Notes: generated by a model from the letters alone, not told the origin. Counted from the first letter of the stretch, positions 33,242 to 42,660 are shown. The stretch is 43,539 bases of DNA from a bacterium (GCA_024231375.1 JAAEQP010000463.1:1-43539), one strand, 5' to 3'. Translations and numbers: made by a program.

Positions 33242-34207
33242 TTGCACGCTGCATGCACCTTGGGCGCTCGTGCCGCCAGGACCGCCGTTCAGGAACGGGT
33301 GGCCGTGGTGCGGCAACACGTGCTTGCGTGCAGCCAACACGATGTTGACGGTGTCCACGACTTGCGCGTTGCGTCCAGACGGCTCCGTGCTATCCTGGTG
33401 CTCCACGCGCCTTGCTTGGGCGCAGACGCCCGAGCCGCATTCCTGCGATCCGCGAAACACGTAACGCGTCGGCTCGGGAAAGCGCGTGAACTCGACGTGT
33501 CGGTCGGGATACTAGCGGAGCGGCGCGATGCGGCCAAGGGTCCCGCCCGCCAAGCCGCGAACCATGCGCTACGCCGCTTGCGCACCTTCAGAAAAGCCCA
33601 GTCGCCGTCGGTCGACGATGCGTGCGCTACGGTGGAATCGCCACAATTCGATGCACGTCTCCGCGTACTGGACGACACGGTTCGCGAGACGGACACGTGC
33701 CACATCGAACACGCCGTCAAGACGCTGGGAAAACGGTTCCGTCGGCTGTGCCGGGCGCACGAGCAATGGAAGAAGCACCCGGACGAGGAACACCTCCATC
33801 AGATCCGGATTCGGTTCAAGAAACTCCGGTACACGTGCGAGGCGGTCGCGGAGCTGTACGACGAAAGCATGCCACGGTTCGTCACGGAACTGAAGGCGAC
33901 CCAGGACTGTCTTGGCACATGGAACGATCTGCGCGTTCTCAGGAACTATGTGGCATCGCTCCGCGACAACGCCCCGGACGAACTTGGCCCCGGTTTCAGC
34001 GAGCTCACCAGAGCGCTCAACATGGACATTGAAACGCAACTTGGACTGTATGCGGAACGGTCGAAGCCGTTCTTCTCCGGCAACCATCGGAAGCGCGTGC
34101 GCAACTGGTTCGCGTCGCCTTCCGAAACTTGTTGCCGCGAGGCGCACGGTCCACAGCCACCGGCGGCGTCCGACGTGCCGCCCGAAGAGGACCCATTGAA
34201 TCCATGA
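33242..34207 (+). CDS. CHAD domain protein
   Basis: CHAD domains are helical bundles with conserved histidines and basic residues that bind inorganic polyphosphate. Two internal halves are visible: VHDLRVASRRLRAILVL in the first and LHQIRIRFKKLRYTCEAVAELY in the second, each with the H-x-x-R-x-x-x-(R/K)-(R/K)-L-R pattern. The TTG at 33242 has GGGAGGA seven bases upstream and lies about 60 bases after the promoter; an ATG at 33197 is also in frame but leaves almost no leader. No CYTH/ThTPase domain is fused. The stop overlaps the next gene's ATG (ATGA). Probably cytoplasmic. Confidence 0.9.
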   Translation: MHAACTLGARAARTAVQERVAVVRQHVLACSQHDVDGVHDLRVASRRLRAILVLHAPCLGADARAAFLRSAKHVTRRLGKARELDVSVGILAERRDAAKGPARQAANHALRRLRTFRKAQSPSVDDACATVESPQFDARLRVLDDTVRETDTCHIEHAVKTLGKRFRRLCRAHEQWKKHPDEEHLHQIRIRFKKLRYTCEAVAELYDESMPRFVTELKATQDCLGTWNDLRVLRNYVASLRDNAPDELGPGFSELTRALNMDIETQLGLYAERSKPFFSGNHRKRVRNWFASPSETCCREAHGPQPPAASDVPPEEDPLNP

Positions 34208-35055
34208 GAAGACTTGTATTGATCGGCGTTCTGAGCTTGACGTTGTGTGTGCTTGCGTGGCCGTCTCACGCCCAGATGGAGCTGGACGTGATGTCGTTCA
34301 ACCTGCGGTACGGCACGGCCCTCGACGGGGCAAACTCCTGGACCAGGCGCTGCGGGCTGGTGACCAAGGTCATCGCCGACTACAGTCCCGACATCGTCGG
34401 CACCCAGGAATGTCTGGCGTTTCAGGCCGAGCACATCGCCGCCGAGTTGCCCGAGTATCGGTGGTTTGGGGTGGGACGCGAGGCCAACGGCAAGGGTGAG
34501 CATTCCGCCATCTTGTACAAGCACGCGGTGGTCGAGCCCCTCGAAACGGGCAACTTCTGGTTGTCGGAAACACCCGAGGCGCCGGGGTCCAAGTCCTGGA
34601 ACACGGCCTGCACGCGGATGGTGACGTGGGGGAAGTTCTACCACTTCGAAACGAAGCGGTGCTTCTACGCCTTCAACACGCACTTGGACCATCGAAGCGA
34701 GGAAGCTCGCGTGGGCGGGGCCAAGCTGTTGGCCGAACGTATCCCGGCCATTGCGGGCGACTTGCCCGTGATGGTCACAGGTGACTTCAACGCCGTGGCC
34801 GGAAGGAGCGAAGCATGGAAGGAGCTTACGGGCTCCGGTCTTGTGGACGCCTACGACGTGGCCGCCGAGACGGCCGGGCCTAAGTCCACGTGGTGCGGAT
34901 TCGAGAAGCCGGACGAAAGCGGCCGGCGCATCGACTGGGTTCTGTGCGGCGGCGCAGTGACTGTGGGCCGTTGCGAGGTCGTCGGATACAACCAGGACGG
35001 CCGGTATCCGTCGGACCATCTGCCGGTCGTGGCGACGGTGTCCGCCGGCGAATGA
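34204..35055 (+). CDS. Secreted endonuclease/exonuclease/phosphatase (EEP) family hydrolase
   Basis: The 283-residue product has a signal peptide ending near SHAQ (residue 24). EEP fold residues are present: MSFNLRYG (Asn33), GTQE with Glu69, NTHLDH at 158-163, TGDFNA with Asp194 and Asn196, and YPSDHLPVVATV at the C-terminus with the catalytic Asp-His. These metal enzymes cleave phosphodiester or phosphomonoester bonds in nucleic acids, inositol phosphates or lipids. WFGVGREANGKGEHSAILY is common in the exported sugar/lipid phosphatase subgroup. The ATG overlaps the CHAD stop by four bases, so the two are translated together. Confidence 0.92.
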   Translation: MRRLVLIGVLSLTLCVLAWPSHAQMELDVMSFNLRYGTALDGANSWTRRCGLVTKVIADYSPDIVGTQECLAFQAEHIAAELPEYRWFGVGREANGKGEHSAILYKHAVVEPLETGNFWLSETPEAPGSKSWNTACTRMVTWGKFYHFETKRCFYAFNTHLDHRSEEARVGGAKLLAERIPAIAGDLPVMVTGDFNAVAGRSEAWKELTGSGLVDAYDVAAETAGPKSTWCGFEKPDESGRRIDWVLCGGAVTVGRCEVVGYNQDGRYPSDHLPVVATVSAGE

Positions 35056-35096
35056 ACTGAATTTGGGCACGCCGAGTGGAACGCGTGGCGGAGCCG

Positions 35097-35125
35097 TTCC
35101 AACGCGGCCACCTGCGTGGTAGAAT
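35097..35125 (+). promoter_or_regulatory. Possible promoter for GH38 gene
   Basis: TTCCAA, 17-base spacer, TAGAAT with TGG before it. The -35 is weak. It lies about 58 bases before the ATG. Confidence 0.45.
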
Positions 35126-35182
35126 CGATACTCGCCAGGGGGGGCGCCTTTGCCCCATCCACCATTGAGAAAGGGAGGAGCC

Positions 35183-37969
35183 ATGGGGAACGAGCGTAAG
35201 ACCATCCATGTTGTCAGTAACTCGCACTGGGACCGGGAATGGGGGTATCCCTTCGAGGAAACGCGGCTCCTTCTCCTGAAGTTCATGGATGAGCTTCTCG
35301 ACCTGCTGGACAAGGATACCGAGTTCCATTCGTTCACCATGGACTCGCAGGTGCTGTGTGTGGAGGATTACCTGGAACTGCGGCCCGAGAAACGCGAGAC
35401 CGTCGAGAAGCACGTCCAGTCAGGCCGCCTCATCATCGGTCCATGGTACTCGCTTCCGGAAGAGTATCTCGTCAGCGGCGAGTCGACGGTACGCAACCTG
35501 GTGGTTGGCCACCGCGTGAGCAAGTCCTTCGGCAAGGTGTCCAAAATTGGATACACGCCGTTCGGCTATGGTCAAACCTCGCAGATGCCCCAGATTTACA
35601 ACGGGTTCGACATCGACACCATCATCTTCTACCGCGGCATCAATGTCCCCCACTCCGAGTTCGTACTGGAAGGCCCGGACGGGTCGCGGTTGCTCGGTAT
35701 GCGGTTCGGGTGCATGAGCCGGTTCAGCTACTACATCTACATCTACCGCGTGCTCCGGTACGGGTCGGACGACGTGTTTGCCCGGTACGATTGGGACCGG
35801 GGGTCCGCGCCGTTCCGGCTGGCCACGGACGGCCGTCCACGCGATCACTACTACGTGCTCGACGACAAGAAGAAGCTGTGGAACGACGAACCCATCCCCG
35901 AACAGTTGCAGAAACTGGTTGCCGACGAGTCCGAGCATTTCACGACCAGTCAGATCTGCTGCATGCAGGGGTTCGACACGTCCAATCCCGATCCGAAAGA
36001 GTCGGCCATCATGAAGATGTGCCAGAAGATGTTGCCCGACCACGACATCCGGTTCTCGAGTCTCAAGGACTATATGGACGCTATGCGCAAGGAGGTGAAG
36101 GACCCCACTGTGATCACGGGCGAAAGCCGCGATCCGGGGTCCACGGGCAGTTGGACCCATCTCATGGGGGACGTCCTCAGTGCGCGCACACGGTTGCGGC
36201 GGGCCAACCACGAGGCCGAAACCAACCTCCAACGGTTGGCCGAACCGTGGAGTGCCGTCGGGTCCATGGTGGGCGGCGAGTATCTGAAGACGGGGTTGGA
36301 CCGGGCCTGGAAGCTGCTGCTGAAGAACCATCCCCATGACACGTTGACGGGCGCGGGCATTGACCAGATGGAACAGGATTCGCTCTACCGTGCGGACCAG
36401 GTGAATATCATCAGCGAAGGCTTGGCCCGGCGCGGGATGGCAGCGGTGCAGATCCAGATCGACAACTCGGACCTGTCGCCGCGGGATTCGGTACTGACCG
36501 TCTTCAACCCGTGTCCCTTCCCGCGGAGCGGCGTGATTTCGTGTTACGTGGACATGCCTGACGGTATGGACTACGAAGCCTTCGCCATTCAGTCGCCGGA
36601 CGGCAAGAAGCCGCAGCGCCTCCAGAAGAAGCAGCAGTTCGAATGGAGCACGCTCATTCGCAACTTGCAGGACATCTCGATTGAGATGAACTCGCAGCGG
36701 GTCCAGTGCCACGTAGAGGTGGACAAGATTCCCGCCTTCGGATACAAGACGTTTCACATCGACCGGGCGGCCAAGTTCCCGTGCGTGCCGGACACGCTGG
36801 CACCCGAGACGAACGTGCTTGAGAACAAGTATCTCCGCGCCGCGTTCAACTCGGATGGCACGCTGGACCTTACGCACAAGGAGACGGGTCAGACCTACGT
36901 AGGCATTCACTACATCGAGGACACGGGCGAGACCGGACACTCCTGGATTCACATGGAACCGGACGACAACCGGACCATCACGTCGCACGGATTCCCGTGC
37001 AGCATCGAGTTGGAAGAGGCAGGGCCCTTGTTTGCGCGGATGCGGGTGGAATACCGCATGCAGATCCCCACGGGCATCAAAGACGAGTTGACGGCCCAGT
37101 TCCGGGATGCCGAGAATAGCCACACGTCGCGCAATGACGAGCTGCGCGAGATGGTGGTGACCAGCCGGTTCACGTTGCGCGCGGGCCAGCGCCGGCTCGA
37201 TGTGACCACGTCGTTGAACAACACCTGCCGCAACCACCGCATGCGCGTGATGTTCCCGACCCAGTTGAAGGCCAAGACGTCCGAGTCGGAAGCGGCCTTC
37301 GACGTGATCTCGCGCGACATCACGGTGAAGAAGGGCAACGCCTACCATGGACGGCCCAACCCGCAATATCCCATGTACCGGTTTGTGGACCTGAGCGACG
37401 GCGACAAGGGATTCGCGCTGCTCAACACGGGCATCCGCGAATATGAGGCCGTGGACAATGCCGAGCGGACCTTGGGCTTGACCCTGTTCCGGGCGTTCAC
37501 GTATCGCAACTGCCCGATCTTCGGGCGGTGGGAAGTGTATCCTGAGATGGACCGCGCCCAATGCACGGGCGACCACGAATGGACGTACGCCATCTACCCA
37601 CACGGCGGCGATTGGACCAACGGCTGCTTCGACGAGGCCGAGGAACTGAACCTGCCGCTCGAAGCGGCGCAGGCCGGACCGCACGCGGGCAAGCTGCCCA
37701 AGTCAATGGGGTTCGTGGAACTGAAGGGCGCCAACCTCCAACTCACGGCGCTCAAACGCGCCGAGGACCGCAAGTCGAGCTACGTGGTCCGGTTCTTCAA
37801 CCCGGCCGACCGGCAGGCCACGGCCACGTTGACGTTCTGGAAGCCGGTGAAGAAGGCCTGGCTGACCAACCTCGACGAGAAGCGGCTGGAATCCATCGAG
37901 CCCAAGGGCAATACACTCAAGGTGAAGGCAGGCAAGAAGAAGATCGTGACTGTGGAGTTCGCGTTGTAG
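35183..37969 (+). CDS. Glycoside hydrolase family 38 (alpha-mannosidase-like), altered active-site motif
   Basis: The 928-residue product has the GH38 N-terminal motif HVVSNSHWDREWGYP, with zinc ligands His15 and Asp17. GPWYSLPEEYLVSGES at 86-101 and the second-histidine motif NHPHDTLTGAGIDQ at about 382-395 also match. The C-terminal half holds the beta domains (about 520-900). Family members normally carry a P-D-S/T-F-G or I-D-P-F-G motif whose Asp is the nucleophile and a zinc ligand. Here the equivalent stretch reads IGYTPFGYGQTSQMPQIYNG at 122-141, with no Asp. No signal peptide is seen, so it is probably cytoplasmic. GGGAGGAG precedes the ATG; an upstream in-frame extension is not conserved-looking. 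A terminator follows. Confidence 0.9.
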   Translation: MGNERKTIHVVSNSHWDREWGYPFEETRLLLLKFMDELLDLLDKDTEFHSFTMDSQVLCVEDYLELRPEKRETVEKHVQSGRLIIGPWYSLPEEYLVSGESTVRNLVVGHRVSKSFGKVSKIGYTPFGYGQTSQMPQIYNGFDIDTIIFYRGINVPHSEFVLEGPDGSRLLGMRFGCMSRFSYYIYIYRVLRYGSDDVFARYDWDRGSAPFRLATDGRPRDHYYVLDDKKKLWNDEPIPEQLQKLVADESEHFTTSQICCMQGFDTSNPDPKESAIMKMCQKMLPDHDIRFSSLKDYMDAMRKEVKDPTVITGESRDPGSTGSWTHLMGDVLSARTRLRRANHEAETNLQRLAEPWSAVGSMVGGEYLKTGLDRAWKLLLKNHPHDTLTGAGIDQMEQDSLYRADQVNIISEGLARRGMAAVQIQIDNSDLSPRDSVLTVFNPCPFPRSGVISCYVDMPDGMDYEAFAIQSPDGKKPQRLQKKQQFEWSTLIRNLQDISIEMNSQRVQCHVEVDKIPAFGYKTFHIDRAAKFPCVPDTLAPETNVLENKYLRAAFNSDGTLDLTHKETGQTYVGIHYIEDTGETGHSWIHMEPDDNRTITSHGFPCSIELEEAGPLFARMRVEYRMQIPTGIKDELTAQFRDAENSHTSRNDELREMVVTSRFTLRAGQRRLDVTTSLNNTCRNHRMRVMFPTQLKAKTSESEAAFDVISRDITVKKGNAYHGRPNPQYPMYRFVDLSDGDKGFALLNTGIREYEAVDNAERTLGLTLFRAFTYRNCPIFGRWEVYPEMDRAQCTGDHEWTYAIYPHGGDWTNGCFDEAEELNLPLEAAQAGPHAGKLPKSMGFVELKGANLQLTALKRAEDRKSSYVVRFFNPADRQATATLTFWKPVKKAWLTNLDEKRLESIEPKGNTLKVKAGKKKIVTVEFAL

Positions 37970-37985
37970 TCAATACTCAACAATA

Positions 37986-38026
37986 CGGCCGGGGCCCCTG
38001 AGAGGGGTCCCGGCCGTTCTTCGTTT
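37986..38026 (+). terminator. Rho-independent terminator between convergent genes
   Basis: CGGCCGGGGCCCCT and AGGGGTCCCGGCCG form a long stem (one mismatch) around GAG, followed by TTCTTCGTTT. It ends the GH38 transcript; the kelch gene stops at 38032 from the other side. Confidence 0.85.
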
Positions 38027-38031
38027 CCGAC

Positions 38032-39090
38032 TCACTCCGTCACGACCTCGCCGATGCGCAGCCACGCCGTGGTGTTGCTGGTGGCGGGTTCGACGTTCTC
38101 TCCGCCGAGGGCATAGAGCCGTTTGCCGAGGAGCACGACGCGGATGTCGTTCGTCGGCACGGGCATGAGCGTTGGCAACACCGTCCACGCATCGGTCTGG
38201 GTGTCGTACACGAGAACGAAGGGGCAGTAGTACGACTCGTAGCGGTCGCTCTTCTCGTAGGCTTCGCGCATGGCGGGCGTGAAGTCGTCTGCCTCGGCCG
38301 CTCCGCCGACTAGGATGATGTAGCGGTCGCCGTAGACACAGGAATCCATCCCGGCGACCCGGTACGGCAACGGGGCGCGCTCGGTCCACGTCGCCGTGTC
38401 GGGGTTGAATGCGCGCATGTCGGACAGGCGTTCCCGGTCGGGACCGTCCTCCGGCTTCGGGTCGTAGAAATGGCCTCCGCCGAAGACGTAGATGGCGCCC
38501 TTCACTGCAGCGGCTCCGAGCCATCCGCGCGACCTGCCGGGAATTTCACTCACGATCTTCCACGAGGCCGCGATGTCGCTGGTATCGAACATTTCGACGC
38601 TGCTCATCGTCGGACCATGCCCGCCCTTGGCGCCCCCGAACACGTACAACTCGCTGCCCACGGACACGCTGGGCGCCCAACCGCGGGCGTTATTCAATGG
38701 CGGAGCTTCTCCCCACACATACCCGTCATTTCCGACCGTCAACCAGTAGCATTGGGTACGGACACTGCCCTTGCGGCCGCCGATGGCAAAAAAGGCGTCG
38801 CCACACTCAGCGCCCTGCACGTAGCACTGTCCGACGGGACCATTCGGGCCGCGCATCCACCAGTCCGTAGCGGGATCGTAGACATACATGGTGTCCATTT
38901 CACCCCAGGGCTGACGCATGCCGAACACGCTGATGACCTTGCCGTCCAGTGTGGTGGCGCATCCGCCCTTTCGAAGCTCAGGGAGATTGGGACCTATACG
39001 CCATGTGATGTCGCGGATTGCGGGTGCATCGGCCGGAGCCTGGCCGAATCCGGACAAGGTCGCGATGCAGAGAAGCGTAACAGAACTCAT
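38032..39090 (-). CDS. Secreted kelch-repeat beta-propeller protein
   Basis: A signal peptide of about 18 residues (MSSVTLLCIATLSGFGQA) leads a 352-residue protein of kelch blades: KVISVFGMRQPWGEMDTMYVYDP, FFAIGGRKGSV, LYVFGGAKGGHGPTMSSVEMFD, IYVFGGGHFYDPK, YIILVGGAAEADD, VLLGKRLYALGGENV. Such propellers bind sugars or proteins; some are N-acetylneuraminate mutarotases, but no catalytic motif is seen. It lies 57 bases after the LarA-like gene and may share its transcript or use a weak promoter. Confidence 0.9.
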   Translation of the reverse strand: MSSVTLLCIATLSGFGQAPADAPAIRDITWRIGPNLPELRKGGCATTLDGKVISVFGMRQPWGEMDTMYVYDPATDWWMRGPNGPVGQCYVQGAECGDAFFAIGGRKGSVRTQCYWLTVGNDGYVWGEAPPLNNARGWAPSVSVGSELYVFGGAKGGHGPTMSSVEMFDTSDIAASWKIVSEIPGRSRGWLGAAAVKGAIYVFGGGHFYDPKPEDGPDRERLSDMRAFNPDTATWTERAPLPYRVAGMDSCVYGDRYIILVGGAAEADDFTPAMREAYEKSDRYESYYCPFVLVYDTQTDAWTVLPTLMPVPTNDIRVVLLGKRLYALGGENVEPATSNTTAWLRIGEVVTE

Positions 39091-39125
39091 GGTCAGCGCC
39101 TCCGTGGGTGGTCGTCCAGAGGCTC

Positions 39126-39155
39126 AGTGTGCCCGGAACGGCGCAGTCTACGCAA
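39126..39155 (-). promoter_or_regulatory. Possible promoter for kelch gene
   Basis: On the minus strand: TTGCGT, 18-base spacer, CACACT, partly inside the end of the LarA-like gene. The -10 is poor. Confidence 0.35.
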
Positions 39156-40422
39156 GGTAGGGAATGGTAAGCGGTCCTTCGGGCATGACGGCGACGGGCA
39201 CACGCCGACCCAACGCCCGGATGCGGTCATACACGCCCTGTTCAAGGTCTGTCACGCGCTCCAGATGGCACGCGGTCACCGCCTCAGGGGTGAGGGACGA
39301 GAACAGCGCCACATCGCATCGTTGGCGTATTCGGAGGAGCACCTGGACCTGCCACATATCGAGCGCGGGCTCGGTCATAGCCTGGAGCCGCTGTCCCATA
39401 TCTTCAATGCCCTCGGCAGCGTGGAGCATTTGACCGAAGTTGCCGTGGTCAGGCACACCGTCGCTACACTCGGCGGCCATGATGATGCAGCCGCTCTGCT
39501 CCACGACGCGGGCCGCGGCCGACATGCCTTTCACGGATTGGTACAGATTCTGGTCGAGCGGGAATCCGCTGTTGGACGCCACGACAATCGGAAACTCCCG
39601 GTCGACCGGCGCCATGGCCTCCTCGCGCACGCGATTGCACCCGGCCCGATGGGCAGCCTGGTAGTGGCCACAGTGGTAGCCCGTGATCTTCTTGCCGTTG
39701 TTCAGCGTCACGTTGACCAGGAACTCCGGCGAACAGCAGGCCACAGCCTCCGCGACACGCTGGTGCAACGGGTTCTCGTCGAGAAGGCCCCACGTGCTGT
39801 TGGGGTCGGCGATCACGTCGTACGCGTGCAGATGAAAGATGGTGTCAATCGAGGCCACGCCCGGCGCGACGCCTTTCGGACCTCCCGAGAATCCCGCGAA
39901 GAAGTGGGGTTCGATGAACCCCACCACGATGCGCTTTTCGGCTTCCACGTAGGCACGGTTCAGGTGGATGGGCGTGCCGTTCACGGCCATGCCAACCTGC
40001 TCGTTCACGCCGGGGTCGAAAGCGTCGTGATTGACCACCGCAATTCGTGGGTCCAGGTCCGGCCCCAGTATTTCGGCAAGTTCCTCCGGCGTATTCGGCC
40101 GGTGCGTGCCCGTGCCGATGAGCACGGTGATTTGCTCTGGCGCCAGGTTCAGTTCCTCGACGATCCACGGTACCAACAGATGACTCGGCACGGGGCGCGT
40201 GCCGTCGGCCGTCACGATGACCACGCGGTCCGTCGACTGAACCAGTTCGTTCATCGGTCGCGTGCCGATGGGATCGCGCACGGCCTGGAGGAATGCGCGC
40301 TTCGGCTCAGGGAGCGCAGGCGTTTCCTTCGGGCGGATGACGTGCCAATCCGCCACGGCGGGATCGAGCCGCAAGGGAACGCGGCCTTTTCCGTAGAGGA
40401 TGTGGGCGACGTCGTCGGGCAT
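39148..40422 (-). CDS. LarA-like nickel-dependent racemase/epimerase (DUF2088)
   Basis: LarA family enzymes racemise or epimerise 2-hydroxy acids with a nickel-pincer nucleotide bound to lysine. Of 424 residues, VTADGTRPVPS gives Asp73 and Arg76, GTGTHRPNT gives His107, FIEPHFFAGFSGGPKG gives His173 and Lys183, and DTIFHLH gives His198/His200. These fit the ligands of Lactiplantibacillus LarA (H108, H174, K184, H200) closely in spacing. The cofactor enzymes LarB, LarC and LarE are not in the window. ATG 40422 lies five bases after the DegT-type stop, so both are cotranslated. The substrate is unknown. Confidence 0.9.
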   Translation of the reverse strand: MPDDVAHILYGKGRVPLRLDPAVADWHVIRPKETPALPEPKRAFLQAVRDPIGTRPMNELVQSTDRVVIVTADGTRPVPSHLLVPWIVEELNLAPEQITVLIGTGTHRPNTPEELAEILGPDLDPRIAVVNHDAFDPGVNEQVGMAVNGTPIHLNRAYVEAEKRIVVGFIEPHFFAGFSGGPKGVAPGVASIDTIFHLHAYDVIADPNSTWGLLDENPLHQRVAEAVACCSPEFLVNVTLNNGKKITGYHCGHYQAAHRAGCNRVREEAMAPVDREFPIVVASNSGFPLDQNLYQSVKGMSAAARVVEQSGCIIMAAECSDGVPDHGNFGQMLHAAEGIEDMGQRLQAMTEPALDMWQVQVLLRIRQRCDVALFSSLTPEAVTACHLERVTDLEQGVYDRIRALGRRVPVAVMPEGPLTIPYLA

Positions 40423-40427
40423 CGCTC

Positions 40428-41603
40428 CTATCCCTTCTCCGCGATGTTTCTGAGTTTCGTTGCCATGGTCCGCAGATCGTCCTCCGACCGGTCCACCGAC
40501 GTGGCGATGTAGACCGTACGGGCCAGGTACTCGAGGGTCTTGGGGCACATGTCCTTGGAATACTCGACCTCGTAGCCGCAGGTGGCGAAGGGGTTGCGCG
40601 CGGGATGATGGGCGCCCTGCTTCTCGAGGATGGTGCGCCACTTCGAGTAGACGTGAATGCCCGAATCGATGGGCGACGAAAGATCGACGTTCTCCTCGCC
40701 CGCAGCTTCGACAAACCCCTTCGCGGCCTCGGCCGTGTCGAACAGCAGCGCCATGACGGTGCCGCAATCGCCTTCGATGTCATGGACGGGACTCAGCGAG
40801 AAGGCCGACACATCGGACAGCGTGTCGCGCAGAATGGCCTTCTCCTTGCGGAGGGCCGCTAGGATTCCGTCGAGCCGCGTCAGTTGCACGCGCAGGATGG
40901 CGCTCAGGATTTCGTTGATGCGGTAGTTTGTGCCCGCGAAGAAGGGCACGTTCATGCCCTCGGCATGGTCGCGGAAAGCCGCGCCAATGTCGTGATACAC
41001 GAGGGCGCGTTGGTACACGGTCTCGTCGTTGGTGACCACCGCGCCACCTTCGCCGCAGCTCATGATTTTGTAGTGGTTGAACGAATGGGCTCCCGCGATG
41101 CCGATGGACCCGAGTCGACGGCCTTTGTACGACCCGCCGTCGGCCTGGCACGCGTCCTCGAGCACCATGAGGCCATGCTTGTCGGCCAGTGCGGTCAAGG
41201 CGTCCATGTTGGCCGGATACCCGGACATGTGGACCGGGATGATGGCCTTGGTGCGCGGCGTGATTTTGCGTTCCACGTCGGCCGGGTCCAGGGTGAGCGA
41301 TTCGTCGACTTCTGCAATGATGGGAATCGCGCCCACGGTGACCGCGGCCAAGGGGGTGGCGATCCAGGTGTAGGCGGGCACAATGACCTCGTCGCCTGGC
41401 CCGATGTTCATGCCCGCCAAGGCGCAGGTGAGCGCGGCGGTGCCGCTGGTGACGGCGACCACGTGCTTCACGCCGATGGTGGCTGCCCAATCGGCCTCAA
41501 ACTGGTCCGTCTCGCCGCCTTCCCCTCCGCGGTAGCGGAACAATTGTTTCGATTCAATCACCCGGCGGACGGCGTCCGCTTCTTCCTGTCCTATGATGTA
41601 CAT
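40428..41603 (-). CDS. DegT/DnrJ/EryC1/StrS family PLP aminotransferase
   Basis: The 391-residue protein has the fold-type I motifs of the family: SGTAALTCAL (53-62), PGDEVIVPAYTWIAT, VLEDACQADGG with Asp150 and Gln153, and the PLP lysine 179 in HSFNHYKIMSCGEGGA. Members transaminate keto sugars for lipopolysaccharide or antibiotic sugars, or act as dehydratases. The start follows a weak AAGGG. No signal peptide. Five bases separate it from the LarA-like gene, pointing to a joint pathway of a sugar acid or keto sugar. The product cannot be assigned. Confidence 0.93.
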   Translation of the reverse strand: MYIIGQEEADAVRRVIESKQLFRYRGGEGGETDQFEADWAATIGVKHVVAVTSGTAALTCALAGMNIGPGDEVIVPAYTWIATPLAAVTVGAIPIIAEVDESLTLDPADVERKITPRTKAIIPVHMSGYPANMDALTALADKHGLMVLEDACQADGGSYKGRRLGSIGIAGAHSFNHYKIMSCGEGGAVVTNDETVYQRALVYHDIGAAFRDHAEGMNVPFFAGTNYRINEILSAILRVQLTRLDGILAALRKEKAILRDTLSDVSAFSLSPVHDIEGDCGTVMALLFDTAEAAKGFVEAAGEENVDLSSPIDSGIHVYSKWRTILEKQGAHHPARNPFATCGYEVEYSKDMCPKTLEYLARTVYIATSVDRSEDDLRTMATKLRNIAEKG

Positions 41604-41639
41604 GTTTGAACCCTTATCTACTTCCAATGTCTTTCCAGA

Positions 41640-41659
41640 GCGGGAGTGCGTACTCCCGC
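41640..41659. repeat. Perfect short palindromic hairpin
   Basis: GCGGGAGT, four bases, ACTCCCGC. Eight-bp stem, no T-run. It lies in the 193-base gap between the pseudopilin and DegT genes and could be a repeat or a protein site. Confidence 0.55.
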
Positions 41660-41796
41660 GCCCCTTATATCTCTTTGCGGGCTTTCGGGGCAAACGCAGT
41701 ATGCCTGGACAGGCACTGTCGGCTCTACCGTGAGCGGCAGGGCATGCGCGACCCTTGGCGCCACGCATGCCCCGCCCGACCTACTCGGCCGTGGGT

Positions 41797-42660
41797 CTAA
41801 TGGGGAACAGTGCCCCACGCCCTGGGCTCGATGCTGTGTATGGCAAATCCGCCCGAACCCACTGGGAACTGCTCGTGGTTATCGACTCCGGCGAAACGCT
41901 GGAATTCTACGTGGCCGTCCATGAACAGTGCGTTTCCTCCGCCGGGCAGGTGAGGGAAATGCTCCCAACTGCCCGCGCACATGGCGTCCCACATCACGGC
42001 CAACTCGGACTGGCCTTTGCTCGTGGCGGCGGGATTGTTGATGTCCGACACGAAGAAGCGTTCGATGCCTTCGCGGAGGCGGTAGACGGTCTGGCCGCTG
42101 ACCAACGTGAAGTCTTCTGCCTTCAGTTCGCCGGAAGTGTCGTTGGTGAAACGGTCGAGGATCGCGTCGGTCTCAGCATTCTCGCCGGGCTCGAGCATCA
42201 TGTCCTTCGTGAACGCCCATCCTACGTAGCAGTAGGGACACGACGTAATCTCGCAGGGCTCGACCGAGCCGTTGTCCGTCCCGGCCCATTCGAAGAACCA
42301 GGTGTCGCCGGCGCCTCCGTCGAACCGTTCAACCGCGTCCGATCCCGCGATCGCGGAAGGGCAGATAAGGCAGTTCACGTCCGTCAGGTATTCGGGAACC
42401 AGCTGCTCGCCCTGGAACATGAGGCGCCAAGGATCGTAGACACCCCCGCAATACCAGGTGTGTTGCATAGGGAACTTCTCGCCCTTCGATTCGCTGGCGT
42501 ACATCTTGAGCACAATGCCCATCTGTTTCAGGTTGTTCTGGCAGGACGCCCGCCGGGCCGCCTCACGGGCTCTGGCAAGGGCGGGCAGCAAGATGGCCGC
42601 GAGAATGCCGATGATGGCGATCACGACCAGTAATTCGATCAAAGTGAATCCTCGTTTCAT
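41797..42660 (-). CDS. Type II pseudopilin-like protein with H-X9-DG C-terminus
   Basis: [20 protein letters not shown] is a type IV prepilin leader: cleavage after Gly4 and Glu at mature position 5. A helix continues to about residue 45 ([18 protein letters not shown]). The 287-residue protein ends with [17 protein letters not shown], the H-X9-DG motif that marks this group in Planctomycetota and relatives. The central globular part has CLICPSA and CPYC pairs, perhaps disulfides or a metal site. GGAGTG lies before the ATG. No pilus or secretion genes are adjacent. Confidence 0.95.
   Translation of the reverse strand: MKRGFTLIELLVVIAIIGILAAILLPALARAREAARRASCQNNLKQMGIVLKMYASESKGEKFPMQHTWYCGGVYDPWRLMFQGEQLVPEYLTDVNCLICPSAIAGSDAVERFDGGAGDTWFFEWAGTDNGSVEPCEITSCPYCYVGWAFTKDMMLEPGENAETDAILDRFTNDTSGELKAEDFTLVSGQTVYRLREGIERFFVSDINNPAATSKGQSELAVMWDAMCAGSWEHFPHLPGGGNALFMDGHVEFQRFAGVDNHEQFPVGSGGFAIHSIEPRAWGTVPH

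Noticed and set aside
35420..37684. 754-codon open frame on the minus strand opposite the GH38 gene
   Set aside because: Shadow of a strongly recognisable GH38 frame with no ribosome site or motifs.
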